A DNA stretch of 64,000 bases from Nitratireductor kimnyeongensis (GTDB lineage Bacteria; Pseudomonadota; Alphaproteobacteria; Rhizobiales; Rhizobiaceae). Both the position numbers and the translations under genes were made by a program. Location of the stretch: positions 806,001-870,000 of the forward strand of contig NZ_CP078143.1 of NCBI RefSeq assembly GCF_019891395.1, read 5' to 3'. Position 1 is the first letter of the stretch. Every line of letters starts with the position of its first letter. This document shows, one piece after another, positions 1 through 8,924 of this stretch. The notes beneath the pieces are model-generated. The model ran no database searches, was not told where the DNA came from, and worked only from the letters and a program-made list of their open reading frames with translations.

Positions 1-218
1 CCAAGGCGCTTGGCGAGTTCGGGGCGACGATCACCTTCGTCTCCAACATTCCCGGCGAAACACAGACCCTGTCGCTCGCCATCTATGCCCTACTGCAATC
101 GCCATCGGGCGATGCGGCCGCCCTTCGCCTGATCGCAATCGCCATCGCCCTGGCGCTCGCCGCCATTGTCGCGTCGGAATATCTGGGCCGAAAACTCACC
201 GCGGGAGCGCGCGCATGA
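1..218 (+). CDS. modB: Molybdate ABC transporter permease ModB, C-terminal part
   Basis: Only the last 71 codons lie in the window (reading frame from base 3). They include GEFGATITFVSNIPGET, which fits the EAA loop region of ModB-type permeases that contacts the ATPase, followed by a final hydrophobic helix rich in Ala and Ile. The stop overlaps the modC start in an ATGA junction (215-218), so the two are translationally coupled. The role in importing molybdate across the inner membrane is inferred from the family and from the adjacent modC. The 5' part and any modA lie outside the window. Confidence 0.9.
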   Translation, partial: KALGEFGATITFVSNIPGETQTLSLAIYALLQSPSGDAAALRLIAIAIALALAAIVASEYLGRKLTAGARA

Positions 219-1336
219 CTATGCTCGACGTCGATATCAGGGGCTGCGCCGGCAGGTTCGAGATCGAAACCGCCTTCCAGGCGGGCGCAGGCGTCACAGC
301 TCTCTTCGGGCCATCAGGTGCCGGCAAATCCACGCTCCTGAAGATGATCGCCGGCACGGCACGTCCGCAGTCGGGGCGCATCATGGCTGGCGGGCGTACA
401 CTGTTCGATGCGGCCACAGGCACGAACCTCCCGCCGGAAAAACGCGGCATCGGTTTCGTCTTTCAAGACGCGCGCCTCTTCCCGCACCTCTCGGTGCTCA
501 AAAACCTCACCTATGCCCGCTGGGCCGGTCGCCGACCGGCATCCCGCGCCTTCGATGAAGTGGTGGCCCTGCTTGGCCTTGAACAACGTCTCGACGCCGC
601 ACCCGCCACGCTTTCAGGCGGCGAGCGCCAGCGCGTCGCCATCGGCCGAGCGCTGCTTGCCGACCCCGCTCTGCTCCTCATGGATGAGCCGCTGTCCTCG
701 CTCGACAAGGCGCGGCGCGCCGAGATCCTACCCTATCTGGAAGCAATCCGCACCGAAGCCGGTATTCCCATCCTCTATGTAAGCCATGAAACTTCCGAGG
801 TCGCCCGTCTGGCCGATACAGTTGTTCTCATTGAAAACGGACGTGTTGCGGACAGCGGCCCCGCAGCAGCGATGCTCGCCCGCCTAGGCCTTGCCGCGGG
901 CGGCGATCCCGATGAGGCCGGAGTGATCCTGGAAGGCTGCATCACCGCAATTGACCCCGCATACCAAACGGCCGTCATTGCGCTGGGAAATGATCGCATC
1001 GAGCTGACCGGAAACGGTTTCGCACCCGGGATGACGGTGCGGCTGCGTGTGCGGGCGGGCGATGTCGCCATTGCCAATGCGCCCCATGACGGCCTGTCGA
1101 TCCGCAACCAGCTTCCCGTAACGGTCGAGAAAATTCGCCGCGAGGGCGCATTCGCCATCATTGCGCTCGGCTTTGGCGGACAGCAGCTTCTGGCCCGCAT
1201 CACGGCGAAATCGGCGGATGCGCTCGACCTTCAGCCGGGCAGCCGGGTCCACGCCCTTCTCAAGGCCGTTTCCGTCGAGATGGCCCGCATCGAAAAGCCG
1301 CGCCCCGCGCTTACATCCGGGTCATCGCCACGCTGA
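215..1336 (+). CDS. modC: Molybdate ABC transporter ATP-binding protein ModC
   Basis: 373 aa, the usual ModC length. Walker A (GPSGAGKST, about residues 32-40), ABC signature (LSGGERQR) and Walker B (LLLMDEPLSSLD) are intact. A C-terminal region of about 130 residues (from about residue 230) corresponds to the TOBE/Mop molybdate-binding regulatory domain that sets ModC apart from other ABC ATPases. The start ATG overlaps the modB stop. It energises molybdate uptake for molybdoenzymes. The last 26 bp overlap the end of the convergent OsmC gene on the other strand. Confidence 0.94.
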   Translation: MTMLDVDIRGCAGRFEIETAFQAGAGVTALFGPSGAGKSTLLKMIAGTARPQSGRIMAGGRTLFDAATGTNLPPEKRGIGFVFQDARLFPHLSVLKNLTYARWAGRRPASRAFDEVVALLGLEQRLDAAPATLSGGERQRVAIGRALLADPALLLMDEPLSSLDKARRAEILPYLEAIRTEAGIPILYVSHETSEVARLADTVVLIENGRVADSGPAAAMLARLGLAAGGDPDEAGVILEGCITAIDPAYQTAVIALGNDRIELTGNGFAPGMTVRLRVRAGDVAIANAPHDGLSIRNQLPVTVEKIRREGAFAIIALGFGGQQLLARITAKSADALDLQPGSRVHALLKAVSVEMARIEKPRPALTSGSSPR

Positions 1337-1820
1337 GCGGAGGGCCATTCGCAATCGTCCGGTAGACCACGCAGTAGCGTTCGGTGAGCTTCAACAGCTG
1401 ATCGAGTTGCTCCTGCGATGGATCCGTGTCGAGAGCAAACAAAAGCCGGATTTCCGTAAAACCCACTGGCGCATCCTTCACCACCCCCAGCGTCCCGCGA
1501 AAGTCGAGATCGCCCTCCGCCGAGACGGTGCCAGCCCGGAGCGGTATCTCCAGCGCCGTGGCCACTGCCTTCAGCGTCACGCCCGCGCAGGCGATCAGCG
1601 CCTCAAGAAGCATATCGCCGGAGCACAGCTCCAGCCCCGTTCCCCCCGTCGCCGGATGCAGCCCGGCAACGGCGATCGCACGACCGGTCTCCACCTTGCA
1701 GGCAATGTTATGATCGTCGAGCGCGCCCCTGGCGCGAAGTGTGATAAGAGCAGCACCCGGTTCTCCGCGATAGCGGTCCTTGATCGGCGCCTGAATGGCG
1801 CGCAGTTCTGCAGCGTCCAT
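1311..1820 (-). CDS. OsmC family protein
   Basis: 169 aa from ATG at 1820, preceded by a good ribosome binding site (GGAGGTG); an in-frame upstream start would add 18 residues but lacks that site. The two Cys of the OsmC/Ohr fold are present, in ELCSGDMLLEALIAC (about residues 80-95). These proteins use a Cys pair to reduce organic or lipid hydroperoxides with thiols. It is convergent with modC and overlaps its 3' end. The specific subfamily (OsmC, Ohr or YhfA-like) and substrate cannot be settled from the sequence alone. Confidence 0.82.
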   Translation of the reverse strand: MDAAELRAIQAPIKDRYRGEPGAALITLRARGALDDHNIACKVETGRAIAVAGLHPATGGTGLELCSGDMLLEALIACAGVTLKAVATALEIPLRAGTVSAEGDLDFRGTLGVVKDAPVGFTEIRLLFALDTDPSQEQLDQLLKLTERYCVVYRTIANGPPLSVAMTRM

Positions 1821-2023
1821 GGCATTCACCTCCCTGGAGCCCATTGGGCTCGTCAGCATCGCCCAGAATAGCACTTTGAGCGACCTTCAGCGAACTTTCG
1901 GTTCGCGACCCAACTTTCTCTTGCATCGCCATCTGCCCGGTGAAAACATGCTGGTCGAAGCCTTTAACAGGGCGTCACAATGCGGCGGTAGAGACCGCAA
2001 AGAGCCATTCGGGAGAAGTCACC

Positions 2024-4060
2024 ATGCACAGATCGACCTTCAGAAAACGCCTCGCCATTGCATCGCTCACCGCATCCGCATTGACGCTGAGCGCCGGTGC
2101 GGCCTTTGCCGATTACACGCTCAACATTCTCCACATGAATGACTGGCATAGCCGTATTGAACCCATCAACAAATACGATTCCACCTGCTCGCCAGAAGAC
2201 GATGAAGCCGGCGAGTGCTTCGGCGGCGCTGCCCGCCTCGTCACCGCCGTGGCCGAGTCCCGCAAGGCGCTTGAGGGCGAAAACGTCCTGCTTTTGAACG
2301 CCGGTGACAATTTCCAGGGCTCGCTCTTCTACACCACTTACAAGGGTGCTGCCGAAGCCGAGTTCCTGAACCTCATGAAGACCGACGCCATGGTCGTCGG
2401 CAACCATGAGTTCGATGATGGCGAAGACGGTCTCGCCACCTTCCTCGACAAGGTCGAGTTCCCGGTTCTGGGCTCCAACGTCAAGGCCAAGGAAGCTTCA
2501 GCACTCGGTGACCGGGTGAAGGAGTATCTCATCCTCGATGTGGGCGGCGAGAAGATCGCCATTGTCGGCGCAGTCGCCAATGACACGGCGGAGCTTTCCT
2601 CGCCCGGCGAAAATGTCTCAATCATCGAGGACGTGGCCGGCATCACCGCAGCCGTGAAAGCCGCCACCGCCGAAGGCGCAAACAAGGTCATCGCGCTCAC
2701 CCATGTCGGCTATCCGCGCGACCTTGAAGCCATCGCGAAAATCCCAGGTGTCGACGTGGTCGTCGGTGGCCACTCAAACACGCTGCTGTCCAACACGGTG
2801 GAAGGGGCGGCTGGCCCCTACCCAACCATGGTCGACAATCCCGACGGCCATCAGGTGCCCGTGGTGCAGGCCGCATCCTATTCGAAATATCTCGGCGAGC
2901 TGAAACTTACCTTCGATGATGAGGGCGTCGTCACCGCCGCCACGGGCGACGTCAAGCTGATAGACGCCTCCGTTGCGAAGGACGAAGCTGTTGTTGCCCG
3001 TGTCAAGGAACTAGCCGGTCCCATCGAGGAACTGAAAAACAAGATCGTGGCCGAAACGTCAGCCGCTGTCGATGGCAGCCGCGAAACGTGCCGTGCCGGC
3101 GAATGCGAGATGGGCAATCTCGTTACCGATGCCATGGTGGCGCGCGCCAGGGATCAGGGCGTGCAGTTCGCCATCACCAATGGCGGCGGCCTGCGCGCCT
3201 CCATCGATGCCGGCGAAGTCACCATGGGTGAAGTGCTCGGTGTTCTGCCCTTCCAGAACACGCTTGCCACCTTCCAGTTGAAGGGTTCAGACGTCGTTGC
3301 CTCACTTGAAAGCGGCGTTAGCCAGATCGAGGAAGGCGCTGGGCGCTTCCCTCAGGTTTCGGGCCTGCGTTACAGCTTCGACCCGTCTGTCGCGCCCGGC
3401 GAAGGCCGCATCAAGTCCGTCCAGGTAAAGGACGGCGAAGGCTGGACAGCAATCGACCCGGATGCCACCTACACGATCGCCTCCAACAATTTCATGCGCA
3501 ACGGGGGCGACGGTTACAAGCTCTTCGCGGAGAATGCCGAAAACGCCTATGATTACGGCCCGGGCCTCGAACAGGTGCTTGCCGACTATTTGGCCGAAAA
3601 CAGCCCGTACAAACCTGCCATCGACGGCCGCATCACGAAAATCGATGCGAGCGTCGCCGCTGCTGAGGCTGAGGCCACGACCCCGGACCTGCCCGAAATG
3701 TCGAAAACAATCGCCAGCGAGGCACCCAAAGCCGTTGAGGAGACCATGGAAAAGGCAGGCGAGGCCGTCGAAGCCGTGACTGAAGGCGCAAAGGAAATGG
3801 CCGAGAAGGCCGCCGACGACGCCGGCGAAGCCATGGCGAAGATGACCGAGGCGACCGAAGATGCAGCAAAAGACGCCGGAGAGACCATGACAGCCGAGAA
3901 AAACACCCACACGGTTGTGCGCGGGGACACGCTCTGGGAGATCGCCCGCACACATTATGGCGACCCGGTGAAGTGGAAGGCCATCGCGGAAGCCAATCCG
4001 CAGCTAAACCCACACCGCATCGATGTGGGTATGGAGATCAATCTGCCGACCGCAAACTGA
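2024..4060 (+). CDS. Secreted 5'-nucleotidase/metallophosphoesterase with C-terminal LysM domain
   Basis: 678 aa from ATG 2024 (GGGAG upstream), which opens a clean signal peptide cut near AFA|DYT. The N-terminal metallophosphoesterase domain carries LHMNDWHS, NAGDNFQGS, VGNHEFD and GGHSN. It is followed by a 5'-nucleotidase C-terminal domain (ITNGGGLRAS; SNNFMRNGGDGY). After about residue 540 comes an Ala/Glu/Lys-rich segment of about 80 residues resembling amphipathic LEA-like helices, then a LysM domain (HTVVRGDTLWEIARTHYGD). UshA-type enzymes hydrolyse nucleotides or UDP-sugars in the periplasm; the LysM would anchor it to peptidoglycan. The linker-LysM extension is not part of classical UshA. 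Confidence 0.88.
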   Translation: MHRSTFRKRLAIASLTASALTLSAGAAFADYTLNILHMNDWHSRIEPINKYDSTCSPEDDEAGECFGGAARLVTAVAESRKALEGENVLLLNAGDNFQGSLFYTTYKGAAEAEFLNLMKTDAMVVGNHEFDDGEDGLATFLDKVEFPVLGSNVKAKEASALGDRVKEYLILDVGGEKIAIVGAVANDTAELSSPGENVSIIEDVAGITAAVKAATAEGANKVIALTHVGYPRDLEAIAKIPGVDVVVGGHSNTLLSNTVEGAAGPYPTMVDNPDGHQVPVVQAASYSKYLGELKLTFDDEGVVTAATGDVKLIDASVAKDEAVVARVKELAGPIEELKNKIVAETSAAVDGSRETCRAGECEMGNLVTDAMVARARDQGVQFAITNGGGLRASIDAGEVTMGEVLGVLPFQNTLATFQLKGSDVVASLESGVSQIEEGAGRFPQVSGLRYSFDPSVAPGEGRIKSVQVKDGEGWTAIDPDATYTIASNNFMRNGGDGYKLFAENAENAYDYGPGLEQVLADYLAENSPYKPAIDGRITKIDASVAAAEAEATTPDLPEMSKTIASEAPKAVEETMEKAGEAVEAVTEGAKEMAEKAADDAGEAMAKMTEATEDAAKDAGETMTAEKNTHTVVRGDTLWEIARTHYGDPVKWKAIAEANPQLNPHRIDVGMEINLPTAN

Positions 4061-4082
4061 CCCGCCCCATCGGCACCGGTCC

Positions 4083-4113
4083 AGAGCCTCGCCAGGCGGC
4101 GGGGCTCTTTTTT
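4083..4113 (+). terminator. Rho-independent terminator after the 5'-nucleotidase gene
   Basis: GC-rich stem with outer pairing AGAGCC/GGCTCT, followed by six T residues, 22 bp after the stop codon. Confidence 0.75.
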
Positions 4114-4187
4114 GCCCCTGCGGCTACGCGCTCCATTGAAAACCGGCTCGGCTTCGCTAGCTTCCCTTGCATGATCGGAGCCAAAGC

Positions 4188-5252
4188 ATGAATCTCCCCA
4201 CCACAATCGACCCCAAAGCAGCGAAAGCCGTCGGCCCGCTACCCGCAGAACACCCACCTATCCATATCGGCAAGGTAGGCGTTTTGCTTGTAAATCTCGG
4301 CACACCAGACGGAACCGACTACGCGCCGATGCGGCGATATCTGAAGGAGTTTTTGTCAGATCCCCGCGTCATAGAATGGCCGAAGGCGATCTGGTATCCG
4401 ATCCTCTACGGCATCGTTCTCAATACACGGCCAAAGAAGTCAGGCGCGGCTTATGCGGAAATCTGGAACCACGAGCGCAATGAATCGCCGCTGCGCACCT
4501 TCACCCGGTCGCAGGGCGAAAAACTCGCCCAGGCGCTGTCGGGGCATGAGCATGTGATCGTCGACTGGGCCATGCGCTATGGCCAGCCCTCCATCGAGAC
4601 GGTGACAAGGAGCCTGATGGAGCGCGGCTGCGACCGCATCGTCATGTTCCCACTCTACCCGCAATACTCCGCCACCACCACCGCAACGGTGAACGACAAA
4701 TTCTTCGAAGCGCTCATGCAGATGCGCTTCCAGCCGGCCATACGCACCGTGCCCTCCTATCAGGACGAACCGGTCTATATCGAGGCTTTGGCCCGCTCCA
4801 TCGAGAAGCACCTTGAGAGCCTGGATTTCGAGCCGGAAGTTGTCATCGCTTCCTATCACGGCATCCCGCAAAGCTATTTCAGGCGCGGCGACCCCTATCA
4901 TTGCCATTGCCAGAAAACGACCCGCCTCCTGCGCGAGCGCCTCGGCTGGGACGAGAAGAAGCTCATCACCTGCTTCCAATCCCGTTTTGGTCCGGAAGAA
5001 TGGCTCCAGCCCTACACCGACAAGACCGTCGAGAAGCTCGCAAAAGAGGGTGTCAAATCCATCGCGGTATTCAATCCGGGTTTTGTGTCCGACTGTCTGG
5101 AGACCCTGGAGGAGATCGCTGGAGAAGCCGGAGAAATCTTTCATGAGGCTGGTGGCAAGAATTTCACGCACATACCCTGTCTCAACGACACCGGCGAAGG
5201 GATGGCTGTGATCGAGACCCTGGTGCGCCGGGAGCTTGCTGGCTGGGTGTGA
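4188..5252 (+). CDS. hemH: Ferrochelatase
   Basis: 354 aa from ATG 4188 (GGAG about 8 bp upstream); a TTG at 4167 is less likely. It inserts Fe(II) into protoporphyrin IX, the last step of heme synthesis, at the inner membrane. Recognisable blocks: VGVLLVNLGTPDG near the N-terminus, IASYHGIPQSYFRRGDPY with the metal-binding His, FQSRFGPEEWLQPYTDK, and FNPGFVSDCLETLEEI near the C-terminus. Monocistronic, between the terminator of the preceding gene and a 200-bp gap before the SPFH gene. Confidence 0.96.
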   Translation: MNLPTTIDPKAAKAVGPLPAEHPPIHIGKVGVLLVNLGTPDGTDYAPMRRYLKEFLSDPRVIEWPKAIWYPILYGIVLNTRPKKSGAAYAEIWNHERNESPLRTFTRSQGEKLAQALSGHEHVIVDWAMRYGQPSIETVTRSLMERGCDRIVMFPLYPQYSATTTATVNDKFFEALMQMRFQPAIRTVPSYQDEPVYIEALARSIEKHLESLDFEPEVVIASYHGIPQSYFRRGDPYHCHCQKTTRLLRERLGWDEKKLITCFQSRFGPEEWLQPYTDKTVEKLAKEGVKSIAVFNPGFVSDCLETLEEIAGEAGEIFHEAGGKNFTHIPCLNDTGEGMAVIETLVRRELAGWV

Positions 5253-5454
5253 AACGTCCTGCCACAAGGGTGTCATAATTGGCGAAGCATATGCCGTACG
5301 CTGCAACTTTTTGTGGAAACAGCCTGTGTCGACGCGCTGTCCGTTTCCGCGGCAATGGGATCCGTGATCTTTCTGTTCACATCACAGCGCAGACCCTTAA
5401 ACTGCGTGCCAGCCTAAACATCCGTTCCCGCACAAGCGGTTCCAGGAGCTGAAT

Positions 5455-6414
5455 ATGCTTTTCTCTGGTTTTGACATCATCATTCCCGTCCTCGTTGTCC
5501 TTGTCCTGCTTTTGCTCTTTGCAGGCATCAAGACCGTCCCTCAGGGTTTCAACTACACAGTGGAGCGCTTTGGCCGCTACACCAGAACGCTCACGCCCGG
5601 CCTCAATCTCATTGTCCCGTTCATCGACCGCGTTGGCGCGAAGATGAATATGATGGAGCAGGTGCTTGACGTCCCCACCCAGGAAGTCATCACCCGCGAC
5701 AATGCCATCGTCGCAGTCGACGGCGTTGCCTTCTATCAGGTGCTCACCGCCGCTGAGGCTGCCTATCAGGTGTCGGGTCTGGAAAATGCGATCCTGAACC
5801 TGACCATGACAAACATCCGCTCGGTCATGGGGTCGATGGATCTCGATGAACTCCTGTCCAACCGGGATGCGATCAACGAGAAGCTTCTGCGCATTGTCGA
5901 CGATGCTGCAAGCCCCTGGGGCATCAAGATGACGCGTGTCGAAATCAAGGACATCAATCCACCGGCCAACCTCGTGGAATCGATGGCGCGCCAGATGATG
6001 GCCGAACGCAACAAGCGTGCGCAAATCCTTGAAGCGGAGGGTCTGAAACAAGCTGAAATTCTGGAGGCCGAGGGCCGCAAGGAAGCCGCCTTCCGAGACG
6101 CTGAAGCGCGCGAGCGCGCTGCCGAAGCAGAAGCCCGCGCAACCCAGGTGGTTTCCGAAGCCATTGCTGCCGGCGACGTTCAGGCCGTGAACTATTTCGT
6201 AGCCCAGAAATATACGGAAGCATTGGCCACCATCGGCTCCTCCAGCAACAACAAGATCGTCCTCATGCCTTTCGAGGCTTCCTCACTGATCGGTTCGCTG
6301 GGCGGCATCGGCTCCATCGCGCGCGAGGTGTTTGGCGAAGGCAATGCATCCTCAGCAACCAGCCAGCGTGTCTCTTCTGCCCGCCCTCCCCGCACGGGAC
6401 CGTCGCAGGAGTAA
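5455..6414 (+). CDS. SPFH/Band 7 (stomatin-like, QmcA family) membrane protein
   Basis: 319 aa. One N-terminal membrane helix (about residues 5-25), then an SPFH domain ([19 protein letters not shown] onward) and a long Ala/Glu-rich coiled coil (about 180-240, [20 protein letters not shown]). The AGGAG at 5443-5447 supports ATG 5455. Such proteins oligomerise in membrane microdomains and act as scaffolds for proteases or transporters. It is followed after 4 bp by an NfeD-like gene, the classic stomatin-NfeD operon pair. Confidence 0.92.
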   Translation: MLFSGFDIIIPVLVVLVLLLLFAGIKTVPQGFNYTVERFGRYTRTLTPGLNLIVPFIDRVGAKMNMMEQVLDVPTQEVITRDNAIVAVDGVAFYQVLTAAEAAYQVSGLENAILNLTMTNIRSVMGSMDLDELLSNRDAINEKLLRIVDDAASPWGIKMTRVEIKDINPPANLVESMARQMMAERNKRAQILEAEGLKQAEILEAEGRKEAAFRDAEARERAAEAEARATQVVSEAIAAGDVQAVNYFVAQKYTEALATIGSSSNNKIVLMPFEASSLIGSLGGIGSIAREVFGEGNASSATSQRVSSARPPRTGPSQE

Positions 6415-6418
6415 CCCC

Positions 6419-6880
6419 ATGATCGAGCATGTCATCGCGGAACTCGGCCCCTGGAACTGGATGCTCCTCGGCTTCGTCCTTCTTGCAGCCGAAATCCTGG
6501 TACCCGGCGTCTTTCTTTTATGGATCGGGATCGCCGCGATCCTGACCGGCGCGCTCTCGCTGCAATTGTGGGAACTGTCGGTCTGGACATGGCAGGTGCA
6601 GGTTCTGGTCTTTCTCGCCCTGGCCCTGATCTCGGTCTATGCCGGAAAACGCCTGATGGATTCGCGCCGCAATGAGGAAACCGACCAGCCGCTTCTGAAC
6701 CGGCGCCGAGAACAGCTTATCGGCCGCACGGCAACGCTCGAAGAACCCATTGAAAACGGGTATGGCCGCATTCGGCTGGATGACACTTTGTGGCGTGTCG
6801 CGGGTCCTGAACTGCCGACTGGAACGCGCGTCCGGGTCGCATCGGTGGACGCCGGAACCCTGCGTGTCGAGGTTACCTGA
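6419..6880 (+). CDS. NfeD-like membrane protein
   Basis: 153 aa from ATG 6419 (CAGGAG at 6406-6411). The first 80 residues hold about three membrane helices (WMLLGFVLLAAEILVPGVFL; LTGALSLQLW; VLVFLALALISVYAG). The rest forms the small OB-fold NfeD domain (LIGRTATLEEPIENGYGRIR onward). This is the short, protease-less NfeD1b type that partners the upstream SPFH protein. Start and stop spacing show a two-gene operon. Confidence 0.9.
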   Translation: MIEHVIAELGPWNWMLLGFVLLAAEILVPGVFLLWIGIAAILTGALSLQLWELSVWTWQVQVLVFLALALISVYAGKRLMDSRRNEETDQPLLNRRREQLIGRTATLEEPIENGYGRIRLDDTLWRVAGPELPTGTRVRVASVDAGTLRVEVT

Positions 6881-6888
6881 ATTCGCAG

Positions 6889-6920
6889 AAGTCCCGGAGC
6901 GCGTCCCTCCTCCGGGACTT
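6889..6920. terminator. Hairpin between convergent genes (nfeD-like and LysE)
   Basis: Perfect 11-bp stem AAGTCCCGGAG/CTCCGGGACTT with a 10-nt loop, lying between the two convergent stop codons. There is no T tract on either strand, so factor-independent termination is uncertain. Confidence 0.5.
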
Positions 6921-7548
6921 ATGATCTGGAAAAGAGCAGCCGAAAGCCGGCATAGCCAAAAACCACCGCCAAAGCTCCTTCAATCCATTGGCTGAACTTC
7001 TGGTAGGCCCGTCCCAGAACGTCAGTCGAGAAAAGCAGAGCGTAGCCCACATTCACTGTAAGCCCGAGAACGGCACACCCTGCTACGATTGTGATCAAAA
7101 CATGTGATGGCGCATCATGCCCCAATCCGAGGGCCATGATTGCCACCCAGCCGAGAACGGCTTTGGGGTTGGACAAATGCAAGAGCACACCTCTACGGTA
7201 GAAGATTACCTTCCTTGCCGGCTCCATTGATTTCATGCCTACGGCCCGCGGCGACATGGCCGACCTCGCGGATTTCCAGGCAAGGTATAGAAGATAGAGC
7301 CCACCAGCGAGCTTGATGAAAAAGATCGCTTCGGCATAGGCGGTCAGCATCGTCGCCACGCCGGTCGCTGCACAAACGGCCCAGAACAAGCTTCCCGTCA
7401 CCACCCCAAGGGCGAGAAGAACCGCACTTTCTCGCCCCTGTTTCATCGCAACCCCCATAATCGCCATCGTGCTGGGACCGGGGCTCGCAATCACAACGAA
7501 GTAAGCCGCAAAGACGACCAGAAGATGCTGAACGTGTTCTCCAAGCAT
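6919..7548 (-). CDS. LysE/RhtB family amino-acid exporter
   Basis: 209 aa with the family's six hydrophobic segments and the N-terminal signature VIASPGPSTMAIMGVAMKQG (residues about 19-38). LysE/RhtB proteins export amino acids such as lysine, homoserine or threonine across the inner membrane; the substrate is not readable from the sequence. Alone on its strand with its own upstream region. No LysG- or Lrp-like regulator is adjacent. Confidence 0.88.
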   Translation of the reverse strand: MLGEHVQHLLVVFAAYFVVIASPGPSTMAIMGVAMKQGRESAVLLALGVVTGSLFWAVCAATGVATMLTAYAEAIFFIKLAGGLYLLYLAWKSARSAMSPRAVGMKSMEPARKVIFYRRGVLLHLSNPKAVLGWVAIMALGLGHDAPSHVLITIVAGCAVLGLTVNVGYALLFSTDVLGRAYQKFSQWIEGALAVVFGYAGFRLLFSRS

Positions 7549-7701
7549 CGGTTTTCCCCCAGATGATCCGGCCGTTGGGCGGCAAATGCTTCAGTTCTAA
7601 AAGGCCAGTATGGCACGGGGGGTAGACACCCCCAATTGAAGAATTGTCCCCCTTCGCATGGTCTTCTCGGGCAGCCCCCAGCTAAAACGATACGGCGAAC
7701 C

Positions 7702-7732
7702 AAAAAAAAACGCCCCGTTTACAACGGGGCGT
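7702..7732 (-). terminator. Terminator of kdsD
   Basis: Perfect 10-bp stem (ACGCCCCGTT, loop TAC, AACGGGGCGT at 7710-7732). On the minus strand it is followed by a run of nine T, a textbook intrinsic terminator 40 bp past the kdsD stop. Confidence 0.92.
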
Positions 7733-7772
7733 CTGTCTATGTTCTCACTGTGCGCGAAGTTGCGCACTTTCT

Positions 7773-8768
7773 TCAGGCGGCGCCAATTCGCAGCAGATCG
7801 TGGAGGTGTACGACGCCGCAAGGTTTGCCACCTTCGACCACCATCAGCGTGGTGATGGCCGAAGAGTTCACGATCTGCAACGCGCTTTCGGCCAGTGTTT
7901 CCGGTCCAATCGTCTTCGGATTGCGCGTCATCACCTGATCCACGGTCATTGCCAGAAGCTCACTGTCGATGTGTCGGCGCAAATCGCCGTCGGTAATGAT
8001 ACCGATCAATGCACCATCGCCGTCAGTGATGCCGACACAGCCAAAGCCCTTCTGTGTCATTTCCAGGATCGCCTCGCGCATCAACGCACCGCTTTTCGCC
8101 AGTGGCAGCTCAGCTCCCGAATGCATGATCTGGCGCACTTGGGTCAATTTCGCGCCCAGTTGACCACCAGGATGGAATGTACGGAAATGGTCGGCGGTAA
8201 AGCCCCTAGCTTCCAGCAATGCAACCGCAAGCGCATCTCCCATGACCAACTGCAGAAGGGTCGAGGTGGTCGGTGCCAACCCATGCGGACAGGCCTCAGG
8301 AGCACGTGGCAGACCGAGAACCACCGTCGCCTCTTTCGCAAGCGCGGATGACTTGCCTGCTGTGATGGCAATGATCGGAATGGCGAAACGTCGCGCATAC
8401 GCGACAATGCCATGCAGCTCTGTGGTCTCCCCCGACCATGACATGGCGAGTATCACATCGTCATCACCAATCATGCCGAGATCGCCGTGGTTTGCCTCTG
8501 CCGGGTGCACGAAGAAGGCCGGCGTCCCTGTCGAAGCGAGCGTGGCGGCAATCTTGGAGCCTATATGACCACTCTTGCCCACACCGGTCACGATCAGGCG
8601 TCCCTTGACCCCGGCTATGATACGCACCGCGTCTGCAAACGGGTCGGCTAGACCATTATCGAGAGCGTCGGCCAGCTCTTTCAAGCCTGCCCGTTCTGTT
8701 TCGAGCGTGCGAACGGCAGAAGCGACTACGCTTCTCCGATCAATTTTGATGGAAGAGTCTTTCAGCAT
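7773..8768 (-). CDS. kdsD: Arabinose-5-phosphate isomerase (KpsF/GutQ family)
   Basis: 331 aa: an N-terminal SIS sugar-isomerase domain (about residues 40-175; VTGVGKSGHIGSKIAATLAS and AMSWSGETTELHGIVAYARR) and two C-terminal CBS domains (about 205-330). It converts ribulose-5-phosphate to arabinose-5-phosphate, the first step to Kdo for the lipopolysaccharide core. The neighbouring beta-barrel gene and galU support an envelope role. Divergent from the outer membrane gene with 156 bp between starts; strong terminator downstream. Confidence 0.92.
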   Translation of the reverse strand: MLKDSSIKIDRRSVVASAVRTLETERAGLKELADALDNGLADPFADAVRIIAGVKGRLIVTGVGKSGHIGSKIAATLASTGTPAFFVHPAEANHGDLGMIGDDDVILAMSWSGETTELHGIVAYARRFAIPIIAITAGKSSALAKEATVVLGLPRAPEACPHGLAPTTSTLLQLVMGDALAVALLEARGFTADHFRTFHPGGQLGAKLTQVRQIMHSGAELPLAKSGALMREAILEMTQKGFGCVGITDGDGALIGIITDGDLRRHIDSELLAMTVDQVMTRNPKTIGPETLAESALQIVNSSAITTLMVVEGGKPCGVVHLHDLLRIGAA

Positions 8769-8924
8769 GGCACTGCCCTTACCGCCTTGATGGCCGGCTG
8801 TCCATTCAGTTTGTCCGTTGTTCAGTGGGTGAGCATAGAGCGGCAGAGCTCAACCTTCCGTTAACCACGAGGGTTTAGATTTCGGTAAGCATAAGAATGG
8901 CGCGTCTCGATAGTCTGGATCTGT

